Shown: positions 26,196 through 36,279, counted from the first letter of the stretch. The stretch is DNA of 64,000 nucleotides from Denitratisoma oestradiolicum (GCF_902813185.1 NZ_LR778301.1:3142001-3206000); one strand, 5' to 3'. Numbers and translations are program-made. Notes: a model not told the origin generated them from the sequence alone.

Positions 26196-27014
26196 ATGCG
26201 CAAAGTTATCCCCTCTCCCGTTATTGCTGTCGTCGCCTCGATTGCGTCTCATCGCGAGACACATGCGTCGATGGACAACTTGTTCATGTATGCGGGTGCC
26301 CCAGGCGACCCCCCAGAAGGGAGTAAATGGGTAAAGGCTCAAGAGTGGCTACGTCGGGTAAATACAGATGGATCGGTTCAACCCCTCCAGGTTCTTGGCC
26401 GGCTCATCGAAGGTTACATGGAAGAGCTTCCGCCTGAGGGCAGCCCATTCGACAACACTCCGCCACCTAGCCAGACACCAGATCAAGAGAAGCTGACCAA
26501 GATCCTCGCGCGCTATGAACTGCAATACGTCCGCGGTGGCTCAATCGTTGGAGCACTCGGCATTCCATCCAGAACACTTGAGGAGTTTGTCCGCGAAAGG
26601 GACATCGCTGCTCTGGAACATGAATTCAACCGCGCGCTTGAGAATGTTGACGAAGACCCACGAGAGGCCATTTCTGCGGCGAGCAATATTCTGGAAACCC
26701 TCTGCAAGGTGTACATCGATGAGCAGGGACTCGAGATGCCTGCAAAACAGGACCTCAAGCCTGTGTGGAATGTCGTTCGCAAAGACCTTGGCTTTGATCC
26801 AGGCCGAGTGGAAGATCAGGACCTCCAAACCATTCTGACTGGGTTGCTTGCACTCGTTGATGGAATTGGCGCGCTAAGAACCCACGCGAGTTCTGCGCAC
26901 GGAGCGGGAAAGAAGTCATACAAACTTGAATCTAGGCACTCACGCCTTGCGGTTCATGCTGCGCATACTGTGGCGCTGTTTGTTCTTGAGTCGTGGGAGC
27001 GCAAGAAGAAATGA
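26196..27014 (+). CDS. Cassette gene 2: abortive-infection C-terminal (Abi_C) family protein
   Basis: A 272-residue protein. The C-terminal half (about residues 135-265) matches the Abi_C/abortive infection family: ALEHEFNRALENV, then a helical region and GALRTHASSAHGAGKKSYK (R228...H235), the R-x6-H signature of that HEPN-like family. The N-terminal half is variable and not recognised. The ATG lies 11 bases after the preceding attC, typical of cassette genes read from a leaderless or short-leader transcript. Abi_C proteins are associated with phage defence by growth arrest; that role here is inferred. Confidence 0.72.
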   Translation: MRKVIPSPVIAVVASIASHRETHASMDNLFMYAGAPGDPPEGSKWVKAQEWLRRVNTDGSVQPLQVLGRLIEGYMEELPPEGSPFDNTPPPSQTPDQEKLTKILARYELQYVRGGSIVGALGIPSRTLEEFVRERDIAALEHEFNRALENVDEDPREAISAASNILETLCKVYIDEQGLEMPAKQDLKPVWNVVRKDLGFDPGRVEDQDLQTILTGLLALVDGIGALRTHASSAHGAGKKSYKLESRHSRLAVHAAHTVALFVLESWERKKK

Positions 27015-27090
27015 GTTCCAACCCGGCATTCGAGCGGACCTGCGCGGATAACCTCGCAGCAGAGGCGTCATGGGCCAACAAAGGCGGGAG
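27015..27090 (+). repeat. Degenerate or truncated attC-like segment between cassettes 2 and 3
   Basis: The sequence GAGTTCCAACCCGGCATTCGAGCGGACCTGCGCGGATAAC just after cassette gene 2 has the look of the left half of a long environmental attC (R''-like TTCCAAC followed by GC-rich arms). No matching GTTRRRY right end follows before cassette gene 3, so the site seems to have lost its right half. Confidence 0.4.
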
Positions 27091-27094
27091 CGCG

Positions 27095-27715
27095 ATGTAC
27101 AACTATCCAGCAAAGTCCTTAGACATCCAGGCACGATTGATGACGCTCGGCCTCAACCATAATCATCTGATGCTAATGGGTGCCTTCATCACAGCCTACG
27201 GTCTCTTCGAGACCACGCTCGAACGCGCGCTTTGGACTTTGAGTGAAAGGAGCATTGAAGGCGTCCGTCCTTTCACTGAGACGATGAACACCGAAGCCCA
27301 ATTCAAGATGCTCGGTGCGGGCAGTTCTAAATTGAGCGACAAGAGTAACGCCGTCCTAAGGGTCGCAGCCCATGCCGCAGAGGACTTGAATGAGTATCGG
27401 AATAGCCTTGTTCATGGCTATATCCTGTCCTTTGGCCCGGACAGCGTTCCCAGCTTCATGAAAAATCCTCATTGGCACGGCGCGACGGGTAGGAAGAAGG
27501 CTGTTGGTGACGCCTACATCAACGAGCCTATCCAAGACCTGGTCCTCATCGCTGCCTGGAACCTGTTCGCGCTCGTTCGCGAAGTTGAGAGAGTCTTCTC
27601 TGACCCCAATGCTCAGCAAGCGATCGAAGGCATGAAGGATGACGTCGCCCGAGCAAAAAGCTACGCGGGCGAAGCCCGTCATCTACGGTCCCTTATGAAC
27701 CATGAAAAGTATTAA
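27095..27715 (+). CDS. Cassette gene 3: HEPN-like protein of unknown function
   Basis: A 206-residue, mainly helical protein. I do not recognise a named family. It contains EYRNSLVHGYI with R102-N103...H107, the canonical HEPN R-N-x3-H form, set in a long helix bundle (FITAYGLFETTLERALWTL; DLVLIAAWNLFALVREVERVF). The start at 27095 (MYNYPAKSLD) is preferred because GGGAG lies four bases upstream; an earlier in-frame ATG at 26993 would overlap cassette gene 2. Catalytic residues look intact, so an RNase-type toxin or RNA-binding role is possible but unproven. Confidence 0.6.
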   Translation: MYNYPAKSLDIQARLMTLGLNHNHLMLMGAFITAYGLFETTLERALWTLSERSIEGVRPFTETMNTEAQFKMLGAGSSKLSDKSNAVLRVAAHAAEDLNEYRNSLVHGYILSFGPDSVPSFMKNPHWHGATGRKKAVGDAYINEPIQDLVLIAAWNLFALVREVERVFSDPNAQQAIEGMKDDVARAKSYAGEARHLRSLMNHEKY

Positions 27716-27730
27716 TTAGACCTGTCGCAG

Positions 27731-28219
27731 ATGCCCACCGTTTTGTCACTACCTCAGCCCGTCATTGACCTTTGGCGTTCGCAGCAGGCTCTTGCGAAGC
27801 ACTATTCCCATACAGGTTTAAAGTTCACACTAGACGGGCGCTTGGTTGGCGATATCGCCGAGGCGTTAGCTCTTGAGCACTTTGACCTCAGTCTGCCGGC
27901 AAAGCGCACGAAGGGTGTAGATGCGATGACTGCGTCGGGCGACTCCGTGCAAGTGAAGGCATCAGGCTTGAAGAATGCAGGACCGGCCTTTACCCCTGGG
28001 ACTGGTATCGCTCGCTATTTGCTATTCTTTTACTTCGACTTTCCGGCGGGCTTGGCAACGATCCTCTACAACGGGTTGGAGGCGCCGGTTCGAGCCCAGC
28101 TGCTCCCAAAGGAATGGACTGGCACGCGGGTTGTGAATCTAGCAGCACTGCGAGATCTTGCCCACGAACTTGGAGATGCGAATGCGTTGCCACTTAAAAA
28201 GCAGACGGTAATACCCTAG
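27731..28219 (+). CDS. Cassette gene 4: predicted PD-(D/E)XK-like protein (DUF6998-like)
   Basis: A 162-residue protein with a probable restriction-endonuclease-like core: GDIAEALALEHF (Glu in helix 1), KGVDAMTASGDSVQVKAS (Asp, then Q-V-K in place of E-x-K), followed by ARYLLFFYFDF. It resembles the small DUF6998 family. There is no attC between it and cassette gene 3 (15-base gap), so the two may travel as one two-gene cassette. An attC follows at 28298. Activity is uncertain because the usual E-x-K Glu is Gln. Confidence 0.55.
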   Translation: MPTVLSLPQPVIDLWRSQQALAKHYSHTGLKFTLDGRLVGDIAEALALEHFDLSLPAKRTKGVDAMTASGDSVQVKASGLKNAGPAFTPGTGIARYLLFFYFDFPAGLATILYNGLEAPVRAQLLPKEWTGTRVVNLAALRDLAHELGDANALPLKKQTVIP

Positions 28220-28297
28220 CCTTCTGCCGGTCCCTAGTGCATCGAACGCGGCCGAGATCGTCAAATCTGGAAATAGCTCCAGCAACCGGTTGATGGC

Positions 28298-28372
28298 GAT
28301 CAACCTCGCTTCCTTCGGTCGCTGGACGCTGTGCGATAAAGCTGCGCAGTGCCAATTAGCTCTACGTTGAAC
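28298..28372 (+). repeat. attC site after cassette 4
   Basis: R''-like GATCAAC at 28298 and a perfect R' GTTGAAC (GTTRRRY) at 28366 bound a hairpin whose core TGGACGCTGTGCGATAAAGC...GCGCAGTGCC is a diverged copy of the core of the site at 26117-26185. Both cores keep the sequence GCGATAAAGC at the apex. Confidence 0.75.
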
Positions 28373-28469
28373 GTCTGCTATCTTTGGGTAGCGACCGGCG
28401 GCTATGGGTCGATAGCGGTAGCTCGATGTAATCCGCACCCCGCATGGAAGATCACCCGTGATGAACAAA

Positions 28470-28503
28470 AAAATGGCGCGGTCATTGCCGCGCCATTTTT
28501 ACA
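28470..28503 (-). terminator. Terminator shared at the 3' end of the SDR gene
   Basis: ATGGCGCGG-TCATTG-CCGCGCCAT is a perfect 9-base-pair stem flanked by A-runs on the left and T-runs on the right, so it can act in both directions. Read on the minus strand it follows the SDR stop by about 20 bases and ends in seven T residues. Confidence 0.85.
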
Positions 28504-28519
28504 GCGGAAGACGGCGTCT

Positions 28520-29293
28520 TCAGCTATGCACACCGCCATCGATGCGGATCACTTCGCCGTTGATGTGGGCGCCGTCGGCAGAGGCCAGCATGGCGATGAC
28601 GCCGGCCACGTTCTCGGGCTGACCGAAGCCGTTGAGCGGGGAGAGGTGGGTGATCAGGCTGTAGTCCACGCCCTCGGGAAAGCCGGTGGCCATGGCCTGG
28701 GTCAGCGGGGTGCTGATGCCGCCGGGGGCCACGGCATTGACCCGCACGCCGGTCTTGAGGAATTCCCAGGCCAGGGTATGGGTCATGGCGGCCACGCCGC
28801 CCTTGCTGGCGGCGTAGGCGGCCATGTAGGGATGACCGAAGTAGGAAGAGGTGGAGGCGGCATTGACGATGTTGCCTTTGCGCTGGATCAGATGGGGCAT
28901 GGCTTCGCGGCAGAAGAGGAAGGTGCCCCCCAGGTTGACCTGGACCACGTTCATGAAGTGTTCGAAGGTGGTTTCCTGGGTGTGGGTGGCGCGCAGGAAG
29001 CCGGCCATGTTCACCAGCACGTCGAGACCGCCTTCCCTGGCGACGAAATCGGCGACGGTCTTCTTCACGGCGGCTTCATCGGCGATGGAGGCCACGGCAT
29101 GGGCAGCCCGGCCGCCGTGGGTGGCGGTGGCCTGGGCCAGGGCGACGGACTCCTGAAGGCCGGCTTCGTTGAGGTCCACGGCCAGGGCGACGGCGCCTTC
29201 GGCGACCAGGCGGATCAGGGTGGCGCGGCCGATGCCGGAGGCGGCGCCGGTGACGATGACAATCTTGTGGGCAAAACGGGAAGAGGTGCTCAT
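28520..29293 (-). CDS. Short-chain dehydrogenase/reductase (SDR), classical type
   Basis: A 257-residue NAD(P)-dependent oxidoreductase. The Rossmann motif is TGAASGIG, followed by VNMAGF, the catalytic Ser of AASTSSYFG and the YAASKG Tyr/Lys pair, and it ends with IRIDGGVHS. Classical SDRs oxidise or reduce secondary alcohols or ketones; the substrate here is not readable. It is monocistronic, with its own terminator. Two more SDR genes lie at 35440 and 47679, which suits an organism catabolising steroids or terpenoids. Confidence 0.88.
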   Translation of the reverse strand: MSTSSRFAHKIVIVTGAASGIGRATLIRLVAEGAVALAVDLNEAGLQESVALAQATATHGGRAAHAVASIADEAAVKKTVADFVAREGGLDVLVNMAGFLRATHTQETTFEHFMNVVQVNLGGTFLFCREAMPHLIQRKGNIVNAASTSSYFGHPYMAAYAASKGGVAAMTHTLAWEFLKTGVRVNAVAPGGISTPLTQAMATGFPEGVDYSLITHLSPLNGFGQPENVAGVIAMLASADGAHINGEVIRIDGGVHS

Positions 29294-29403
29294 GAAAAAT
29301 ATCCTGAATTTTTTGGGGGATGGATTATCTCATTTGACTGACCGGTAGGTTAGTTTTATAGGTTCGGGCAGGGTTTGGCCTCCTGCGGCAAAGGGGAAAG
29401 GGG

Positions 29404-31104
29404 TCAGTCGAAGTACTTCACCAGCCGGTCCAGTTCCTGGGCGGTTTTCTCCAGGTGCTGGGAAGCAGCCCAGGCGGCCTGGACCTCCTCGCGGTTTTGA
29501 ACGATCAGTGCGGCCACCTGCCGGAGCTGGGAGGCTACGTCTTCCACCGTGAAGGCCTGGACCCTGGCCGCGCCGGCCACGTCGTCGGCCCGGGCGAGCA
29601 GGCCGGGCTCCGACGCTGTTCCGTCATCCTCCGCCGAAGCAGCCCCCGGCGCCTCCTGGCGGATGGCCTGGGCCAGCTCCTCCACCTGATCCGCCAGTGC
29701 CCCCAGGCCGGTGCAGGAATCGAGGATGGCATCCAGGGTCTGATAGACGCGATCGTGCTGTTCCTCGGAATGCTCCGCCAGATTCATCATGGTGCCATTG
29801 AGTTTGCCGCACTGTTCCCGGATCGAATCGGAGGACTGACGGATCTCGTTCATCATGACCTGGAGATGCATCTGCATCACAGTAACCGCAGCCAACACCC
29901 GGCCCGGCTCGCCATAGGGCGAGGCCTCGACGGTATCGGAAAGATTGCCGTCGGCGATCTTCTCCAGGGAGGCCACTGCCGTCTGAAGGGGCAGCACCGT
30001 GACCTGGAAGAAATACAGTCCGGACAGCAGCATCACCAGGGCTCCCAGCGCGATCCCGACCACTGCCACCAGGGCGATTTTCTGGTTGCGGGCGGCGACT
30101 TGCTGGTAGTTGGCCTGGGCCCGGTCGGATAGGTGCTGGAGCAGGATGCCGACCTGCTGGTTGGCGGCGTCGTAAAGCGGATTCACGTTATCGAGCAATA
30201 GCCGTTCGGCCTGGGGATACTCCCCCGCCACCAGGGCCGCCCTGGCCTGCAGCAGACCCTCCTGCACATAACGGTTGCGGGCTTGCCAGTAAGTATCAGA
30301 GAGCTGCCGTTCGGTGCCGCTGCGGATACCCCGGGCATAGCCGGCCCAGAGGGCGTCGATTTCCTCCTTGTTCTTCGTCAGGGTGGCGATGTGACTGTCC
30401 ACGCCATGACCAAGATTCTCGCCGCCATGGGTGGCCGGGTTGTGGTGCAGGGACAGGGCCACCTGGGCCCGGTTGTCCGCCATCAGGAAGTTGATGCGGC
30501 CGATGGTCTGCACTGGAATCATGTCCTCCCGGTAGAGGGACTCCATCGCCGAATTGGACAGCTTGAGGCCGGTAATGCCCAGGATGCCGCCGGCGATCAT
30601 CAGCAGGGTGACGAAGATCATGCCGATCGATACCCCGTTCTTGATGGAGAACATGCGCTTCCAGCCGGTGCCGGTCAGGTCGCTGACCGAAGCCGTGGCG
30701 TGTTCCGCGTCCTTGTAGGCCTGTTCGGCCTGGGCGATGGCCTCCCGTGTCGGCGCCGAGCGCACCGACATGTAGCCGGTGATTGCACCGTTCTTCTTGA
30801 CCGGCACCACCTTGGCATCCACCCAGTAATGGTCGCCGTTCTTGCAGCGGTTCTTGACCACCCCGTGCCAGGGAAAACCATGCTCGATGGTGTTCCACAT
30901 GGTCTCGAAGATCACCGGTGGAACGTCGGGATGACGCACGATGTTATGACTGCTACCCAGCAGTTCCTGGCGCGAGAACCCGCAAACGTCGACGAAGCAG
31001 TCGTTGGCGAAGGTGATGATGCCCTTGGTATCGGTGCGCGACACCAGGCTGTAGTCGGCGGGAAAGATTTTTTCCTGCCCCGTGGCGGGAAGATTCTTTT
31101 TCAT
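29404..31104 (-). CDS. PAS-4HB-HAMP chemoreceptor-like protein without a signalling tip
   Basis: A 566-residue membrane protein. An Aer-like PAS domain lies at the N-terminus (DYSLVSRTDTKGIITFANDC, then GFSRQELLGSSHNIVRHPDV), followed by a membrane segment (IGMIFVTLLMIAGGILGITGL), a periplasmic four-helix bundle, a second membrane segment (IALVAVVGIALGALVMLLSG) and a HAMP-like region. The C-terminal coiled coil lacks the conserved methyl-accepting hairpin tip that contacts CheA/CheW; it ends with QELDRLVKYFD. The start at 31104 has GGGAG eight bases upstream. It lies downstream of the HD-GYP gene on the same strand, suggesting a shared signalling unit. Likely a redox or energy sensor with a non-standard output. 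Confidence 0.78.
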   Translation of the reverse strand: MKKNLPATGQEKIFPADYSLVSRTDTKGIITFANDCFVDVCGFSRQELLGSSHNIVRHPDVPPVIFETMWNTIEHGFPWHGVVKNRCKNGDHYWVDAKVVPVKKNGAITGYMSVRSAPTREAIAQAEQAYKDAEHATASVSDLTGTGWKRMFSIKNGVSIGMIFVTLLMIAGGILGITGLKLSNSAMESLYREDMIPVQTIGRINFLMADNRAQVALSLHHNPATHGGENLGHGVDSHIATLTKNKEEIDALWAGYARGIRSGTERQLSDTYWQARNRYVQEGLLQARAALVAGEYPQAERLLLDNVNPLYDAANQQVGILLQHLSDRAQANYQQVAARNQKIALVAVVGIALGALVMLLSGLYFFQVTVLPLQTAVASLEKIADGNLSDTVEASPYGEPGRVLAAVTVMQMHLQVMMNEIRQSSDSIREQCGKLNGTMMNLAEHSEEQHDRVYQTLDAILDSCTGLGALADQVEELAQAIRQEAPGAASAEDDGTASEPGLLARADDVAGAARVQAFTVEDVASQLRQVAALIVQNREEVQAAWAASQHLEKTAQELDRLVKYFD

Positions 31105-31178
31105 GCCTGTACTCCCTGGATCAATCCAACAATCCAAACATATGCATCGACGATGTGTGATTCAGACCGGATTTCATA

Positions 31179-31448
31179 TTAGCGACCGAGCCAGACCCGC
31201 TTGATGGTGATGGCCGCCGACTTGCATTCCGAGAAGGGCACCACACCGGTAATCTCGTATTCTGGCTGGGCGGTATTCCTCGGTATCGGCGCCGGCAGCA
31301 CCATGCCGGTCTTGCTGTACACGCTATAGACCAGGGCCTGGTCGGCCTTCTGCGTCGGGCTCTTGACCACGGCGATCTCGCCGCACTTGAGTTTCACGAT
31401 GGTGCCCGGCGGCAGCATGCCGATCTGGCGAATCAGAATATTGACTAG
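31179..31448 (-). pseudogene. 3' part of the HD-GYP gene, separated by an in-frame stop
   Basis: After the TAA at 31449-31451 the same frame stays open for 89 codons: LVNILIRQIGMLPPGTIVKL then KCGEIAVVKSP, the normal continuation of HD-GYP proteins after the domain core. An internal ATG at 31418 gives a 79-residue piece, but without evidence of its own ribosome site. The split is therefore a nonsense change (a CAA to TAA would suffice) rather than two genes. Confidence 0.75.
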
Positions 31449-32345
31449 TTACTCGTCCATTTCGGAACCGACCTTGAGATAGATTTCGCGCAGGGCGTTC
31501 TGTGGCCCCAGGACCCGGTTGCGGTAGGGGCGCGGTTTTCCCATGGCGCTGAAGACATCGGCGATCGCCAGCACCCTCCCCCCCAGAGGTATCTGGTCGC
31601 CCTTGAGTTGATTGGGATAGCCGGAGCCATCAAGCCTTTCGTGGTGGGCGCGAATGGACTCCAGCCAGCAGGCGTCGGTCACCCCGGCCTGTTCGAGCAT
31701 CTCGATGCCCCGGGTCGGATGTGCCCGCACCCGTTGCTTCAGCCCATCGGACAGAGGGCCGGTCAGGCTGTCCAGTTCCCCTTGCAGCGACAGTTGCCCC
31801 CAGTCCCGGGTCAGTGCCCCACAGATCATGGACACCCGCTGTTCGACATCAACCCCCTTGCGCTCGGCGACGACCTCGGTCAACACCGCCCCCATGAGCT
31901 GATGCACGATGATGTAGGGATTCTGGTAGTCCAGATAGGGGGCCGCCAGCATACTGTCCAGATCCGCCCGACAAAGCTCCTGGATGGTGCGGGCAATTTT
32001 GCCGATCCGTGCCGGCAAATCGATCTGCTCCGGCGTCCGCAAGGCGGTCGCCACAATATGCTTCAGGTTCAGGGCCAGGCCGGCAATGCGCTCGAAGACG
32101 GGTTCTGTCGGGGCTGCCGCAGGCATGGGCGAGGAACGCTGAGGACGGCCAGCGCCGGCCAAACCCGCCTCGGGCCGGGTATCCTCGATCAGGGCGCCCC
32201 GGGTCACCAGGCGATCCACCTGGTCGGGCATGGCAATGGCAATCCCCTTGCGCAGCAGCAGATTGCCTCGCTCGTCGAATATCGAGAAGGGCAGCGGCTC
32301 GCCCAACACGATATCCGCAGCAACGAGTTTTTTCATTACCGGCAT
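31449..32345 (-). CDS. HD-GYP domain protein, prematurely terminated
   Basis: A 298-residue product of the HD-GYP (c-di-GMP phosphodiesterase) family. The N-terminal part is variable. The HD region shows ICGALTRDWGQL in place of a standard HD dyad and later HHERLDGSGYPNQLKGDQIP, which holds the HHE-x-DGxGYP signature, then VLAIADVFSAM. The first His-Asp pair that binds metal is not clearly present. A TAA after SEMDE cuts the protein about 90 residues short of the normal end. Output may be lost, or retained as a regulator. It is upstream of the PAS/HAMP protein and downstream of the OB-fold gene on the same strand. Confidence 0.75.
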   Translation of the reverse strand: MPVMKKLVAADIVLGEPLPFSIFDERGNLLLRKGIAIAMPDQVDRLVTRGALIEDTRPEAGLAGAGRPQRSSPMPAAAPTEPVFERIAGLALNLKHIVATALRTPEQIDLPARIGKIARTIQELCRADLDSMLAAPYLDYQNPYIIVHQLMGAVLTEVVAERKGVDVEQRVSMICGALTRDWGQLSLQGELDSLTGPLSDGLKQRVRAHPTRGIEMLEQAGVTDACWLESIRAHHERLDGSGYPNQLKGDQIPLGGRVLAIADVFSAMGKPRPYRNRVLGPQNALREIYLKVGSEMDE

Positions 32346-32430
32346 GGCAACCCATCCTCTTGGGGAACCACTGATTCAGTAGCCGCTCCGGCCCAAGACC
32401 GGGCGGCAATGGCAGGACAGCGCCCGCCGG

Positions 32431-32802
32431 TCACTTCGCCGGGGTAATGGTGGTTTCCTCTATCAGCAGGGGATAGGCATAACCGGCACCGAAGTCCCGG
32501 TTCAGGACCACGATCCCGGTCACCGTCACCTGATCGCCCACATTGGCCGTCTGCTTGCTGGTGACGGTTAGATCGTTGCTGCCGGCATCGCCCGTGCCAT
32601 CCTGCACGTGAACAAAATTGCGGCTCATGATGCCGTTATTGACCTTGACCACCTTGCCCTTCACGCTCACCTTCTGACCGGACAACGCAGTCATTTCCTT
32701 GTGAACGGCGGCCACGGTCTTGAGGACAGGTTCCGCAGCCATTGCGCAGACTGCGCTCAGACCCAACACTCCGACGAACAGCGCAGCAAGAATCTTCCTC
32801 AT
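32431..32802 (-). CDS. Small exported OB-fold (nucleotide-binding-like) protein
   Basis: A 123-residue protein with a clear signal peptide (MRKILAALFVGVLGLSAVCA, cut near AMAAEP). The mature part is an OB-like barrel: GQKVSVKGKVVKVNNGI, FVHVQDGTGD, QVTVTGIVVLNRDFG. Such small periplasmic OB proteins are often annotated as DNA-binding or nrfJ/ydeI-like; ligand unknown. The start at 32802 has GGAG nine bases upstream. It diverges from the hemerythrin gene. Confidence 0.75.
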   Translation of the reverse strand: MRKILAALFVGVLGLSAVCAMAAEPVLKTVAAVHKEMTALSGQKVSVKGKVVKVNNGIMSRNFVHVQDGTGDAGSNDLTVTSKQTANVGDQVTVTGIVVLNRDFGAGYAYPLLIEETTITPAK

Positions 32803-33016
32803 GAATAAGCTCCAGGCAAAGGTTTGATGGGGAAACCGCCTTCCAGGAGAAGGCCTTTTCACTTCAGGGATTCTATCTCCCCCGGGCCTTGCTGTCCGGG
32901 TTTGCCTCTTGATGCGCGAAAAGCAGGATTGGAAATGGACAATGGCTTGCCATAGGGATAACGGTAGAATCCCCCAAGCCATAAACCCAGCGGCTATTTC
33001 CGGGAGCATGAGTGGC

Positions 33017-33445
33017 ATGGAATGGGACAATTCACTAACAACAGGCCTACCCGTGCTGGATGCCCAGCATCAGGCCATATTCCGCTGCTTCGAGCAGCTC
33101 CGGGACGCCTCCGCCCAGCGACGAATGCTACGGGTCGCCCATGCCCTGACCCAACTGGAAACCTATGTGCGTGAGCATTTTGCCGACGAGGAGAAAGTCC
33201 TGGCGGCACAGGGCTTTCCTGGGTTAAAGGAGCACGCAGCCGAGCACCGCCAATTTGCTGGCCAGCTTGTGTTATTTCGGCGCCGTTTTCTGGCCCGGGA
33301 CATCTCCGAGGAGTTGAGCCAGTTTCTTGCCGACTGGCTGGAGAACCACGTCCGCATCGCCGACATGGAGTATGTCCGCTTCCTTTCCGTCCTGAAGGAC
33401 GGAAAGGAGATGGGTGACTACCAGGCCAAGGCTTCCCCCGCCTGA
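33017..33445 (+). CDS. Bacteriohemerythrin
   Basis: A 142-residue hemerythrin-fold O2-binding protein. The di-iron ligands can be read in order: DAQHQAI, REHFADEE (HxxxE), KEHAAEHRQF (HxxxH) and ENHVRIADMEY (HxxxxD). The start at 33017 (MEWDNSLTTG) is chosen over 33008 because GGAG is then ten bases upstream and the protein begins like other family members. Probable role is oxygen or NO sensing, transport or storage; proximity to nirS fits a micro-oxic lifestyle, but that is inference. Confidence 0.87.
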   Translation: MEWDNSLTTGLPVLDAQHQAIFRCFEQLRDASAQRRMLRVAHALTQLETYVREHFADEEKVLAAQGFPGLKEHAAEHRQFAGQLVLFRRRFLARDISEELSQFLADWLENHVRIADMEYVRFLSVLKDGKEMGDYQAKASPA

Positions 33446-33487
33446 CTACGACTGTCGGACTGGAAGAGGCCGGGTAGCCGGTGGATT

Positions 33488-35236
<1,749 letters not shown>

Positions 35237-35293
35237 TCAACCGACCTGATGATCGGCAATCTCGACTATGGCCGGAAACTCAAGGCAAATGAA

Positions 35294-35307
35294 TTGATTC
35301 GAATCAA
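35294..35307. promoter_or_regulatory. FNR/DNR (Crp-Fnr family) operator for nirS
   Basis: TTGATTCGAATCAA is a perfect palindrome matching the FNR/Anr/Dnr consensus TTGAT-N4-ATCAA, 91 bases from the nirS start. It predicts anaerobic or NO-dependent activation of nirS. It could also affect the divergent SDR gene, whose start is 133 bases away on the other side. Confidence 0.9.
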
Positions 35308-35439
35308 GGAAAACATGATGGAAAAGTATCTCAACGGATACCTCCTTCATCCGTCAGCGAATGCGAACCACACAGAAATCGGAAGCACCTAAGCTCGGCC
35401 CGTTGAAAAGCCCCCCCCACACAAACCGAGGAGAAAGAA

Positions 35440-36279
35440 TTGAGCCTGACCCTGACCGGATTCGACAACAAGGTGGCCATCGTGACCGGCGCCGGGCGGA
35501 TGCGCAGTATCGGCCGGCCCATCGCGCTGACCCTGGCCAAGGCTGGCTGCGATGTGGTGCTGACGGGAACAGGCAAATCGCCGGAGCGCTACCCGGACGA
35601 TGAGAAGGCGGCCGGCTGGCGGGATATCGAGTCGGTGGCCGACGAGATTCGCGCCCAGGGGCGCCGGGCTCTGCCCCTGGTCTCCGATGTCTCCAGTCCG
35701 GAAGCGGTGGAAGCCCTGGCGGATCGGATACTGGCTGAATTTGGCCGGGTGGATTTCGTGATCAACAACGCCGGCTCCACCAAGGGCCAGGACCGGCAGC
35801 CGGTCGTGACCCTGCCGGTGAACGAATGGCAGCGGGTGATCGACACCAACCTCAATGGCAGTTTTTACATGTGTCAAACCTTCGCCCGGCGCATGATCGA
35901 CCTGGACCAGGGAGGGGCCATCATCAACATTTCCACCCTGGGGACCCGGCTGCTGGCGGCCGGCACTGCGGCCTACGCCAGTTCCAAGGTGGCCATCAAC
36001 GGCCTCACCACGATTCTCTCCGGTGAGCTGGGCCGCTACGGCATCCGGGTCAACGGGGTTTGTCCCGGACTGATCGATACCAGTCGCCTGGACGATATGG
36101 GCCGTGGCGACATCTGGGAGCAGCTGGTAAAAAGCTTCATACCCCTGGGCCGGGCCGGCACCGGCGAGGATATCGCCAACATGGTGGCCTTCCTCTGTAG
36201 CGAGCAGGGTGCCTGGATCAACGGCCAGAATATCTATGTGGATGGCGGCTATACCAATGTGCCTCTGATGGGGAACTGA
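35440..36279 (+). CDS. Short-chain dehydrogenase/reductase, FabG/BphB-like
   Basis: A 279-residue SDR starting at TTG with a strong GAGGAGAAAG ribosome site. TGAGRMRSIGRPIALTL is an extended glycine motif, NNAGSTKG the cofactor helper motif, and NISTLGTRLLAAGTAAYASSK gives the Ser, Tyr and Lys of the active site. It ends with YVDGGYTNVP. The insert after the Gly motif (RMRSIGRP) is a little unusual. It diverges from nirS and shares the region with the FNR box. Substrate unknown. Confidence 0.85.
   Translation: MSLTLTGFDNKVAIVTGAGRMRSIGRPIALTLAKAGCDVVLTGTGKSPERYPDDEKAAGWRDIESVADEIRAQGRRALPLVSDVSSPEAVEALADRILAEFGRVDFVINNAGSTKGQDRQPVVTLPVNEWQRVIDTNLNGSFYMCQTFARRMIDLDQGGAIINISTLGTRLLAAGTAAYASSKVAINGLTTILSGELGRYGIRVNGVCPGLIDTSRLDDMGRGDIWEQLVKSFIPLGRAGTGEDIANMVAFLCSEQGAWINGQNIYVDGGYTNVPLMGN

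Noticed and set aside
25385..28519. Integron integrase or attI site
   Set aside because: No tyrosine-recombinase motifs (R...HxxR...Y) or attI-like sequence were found in any frame near the array.
31440..31455. Programmed stop-codon readthrough (TAA followed by CTAG)
   Set aside because: The context recalls eukaryotic and viral readthrough sites, but there is no support for this in such bacteria; a nonsense change is simpler.
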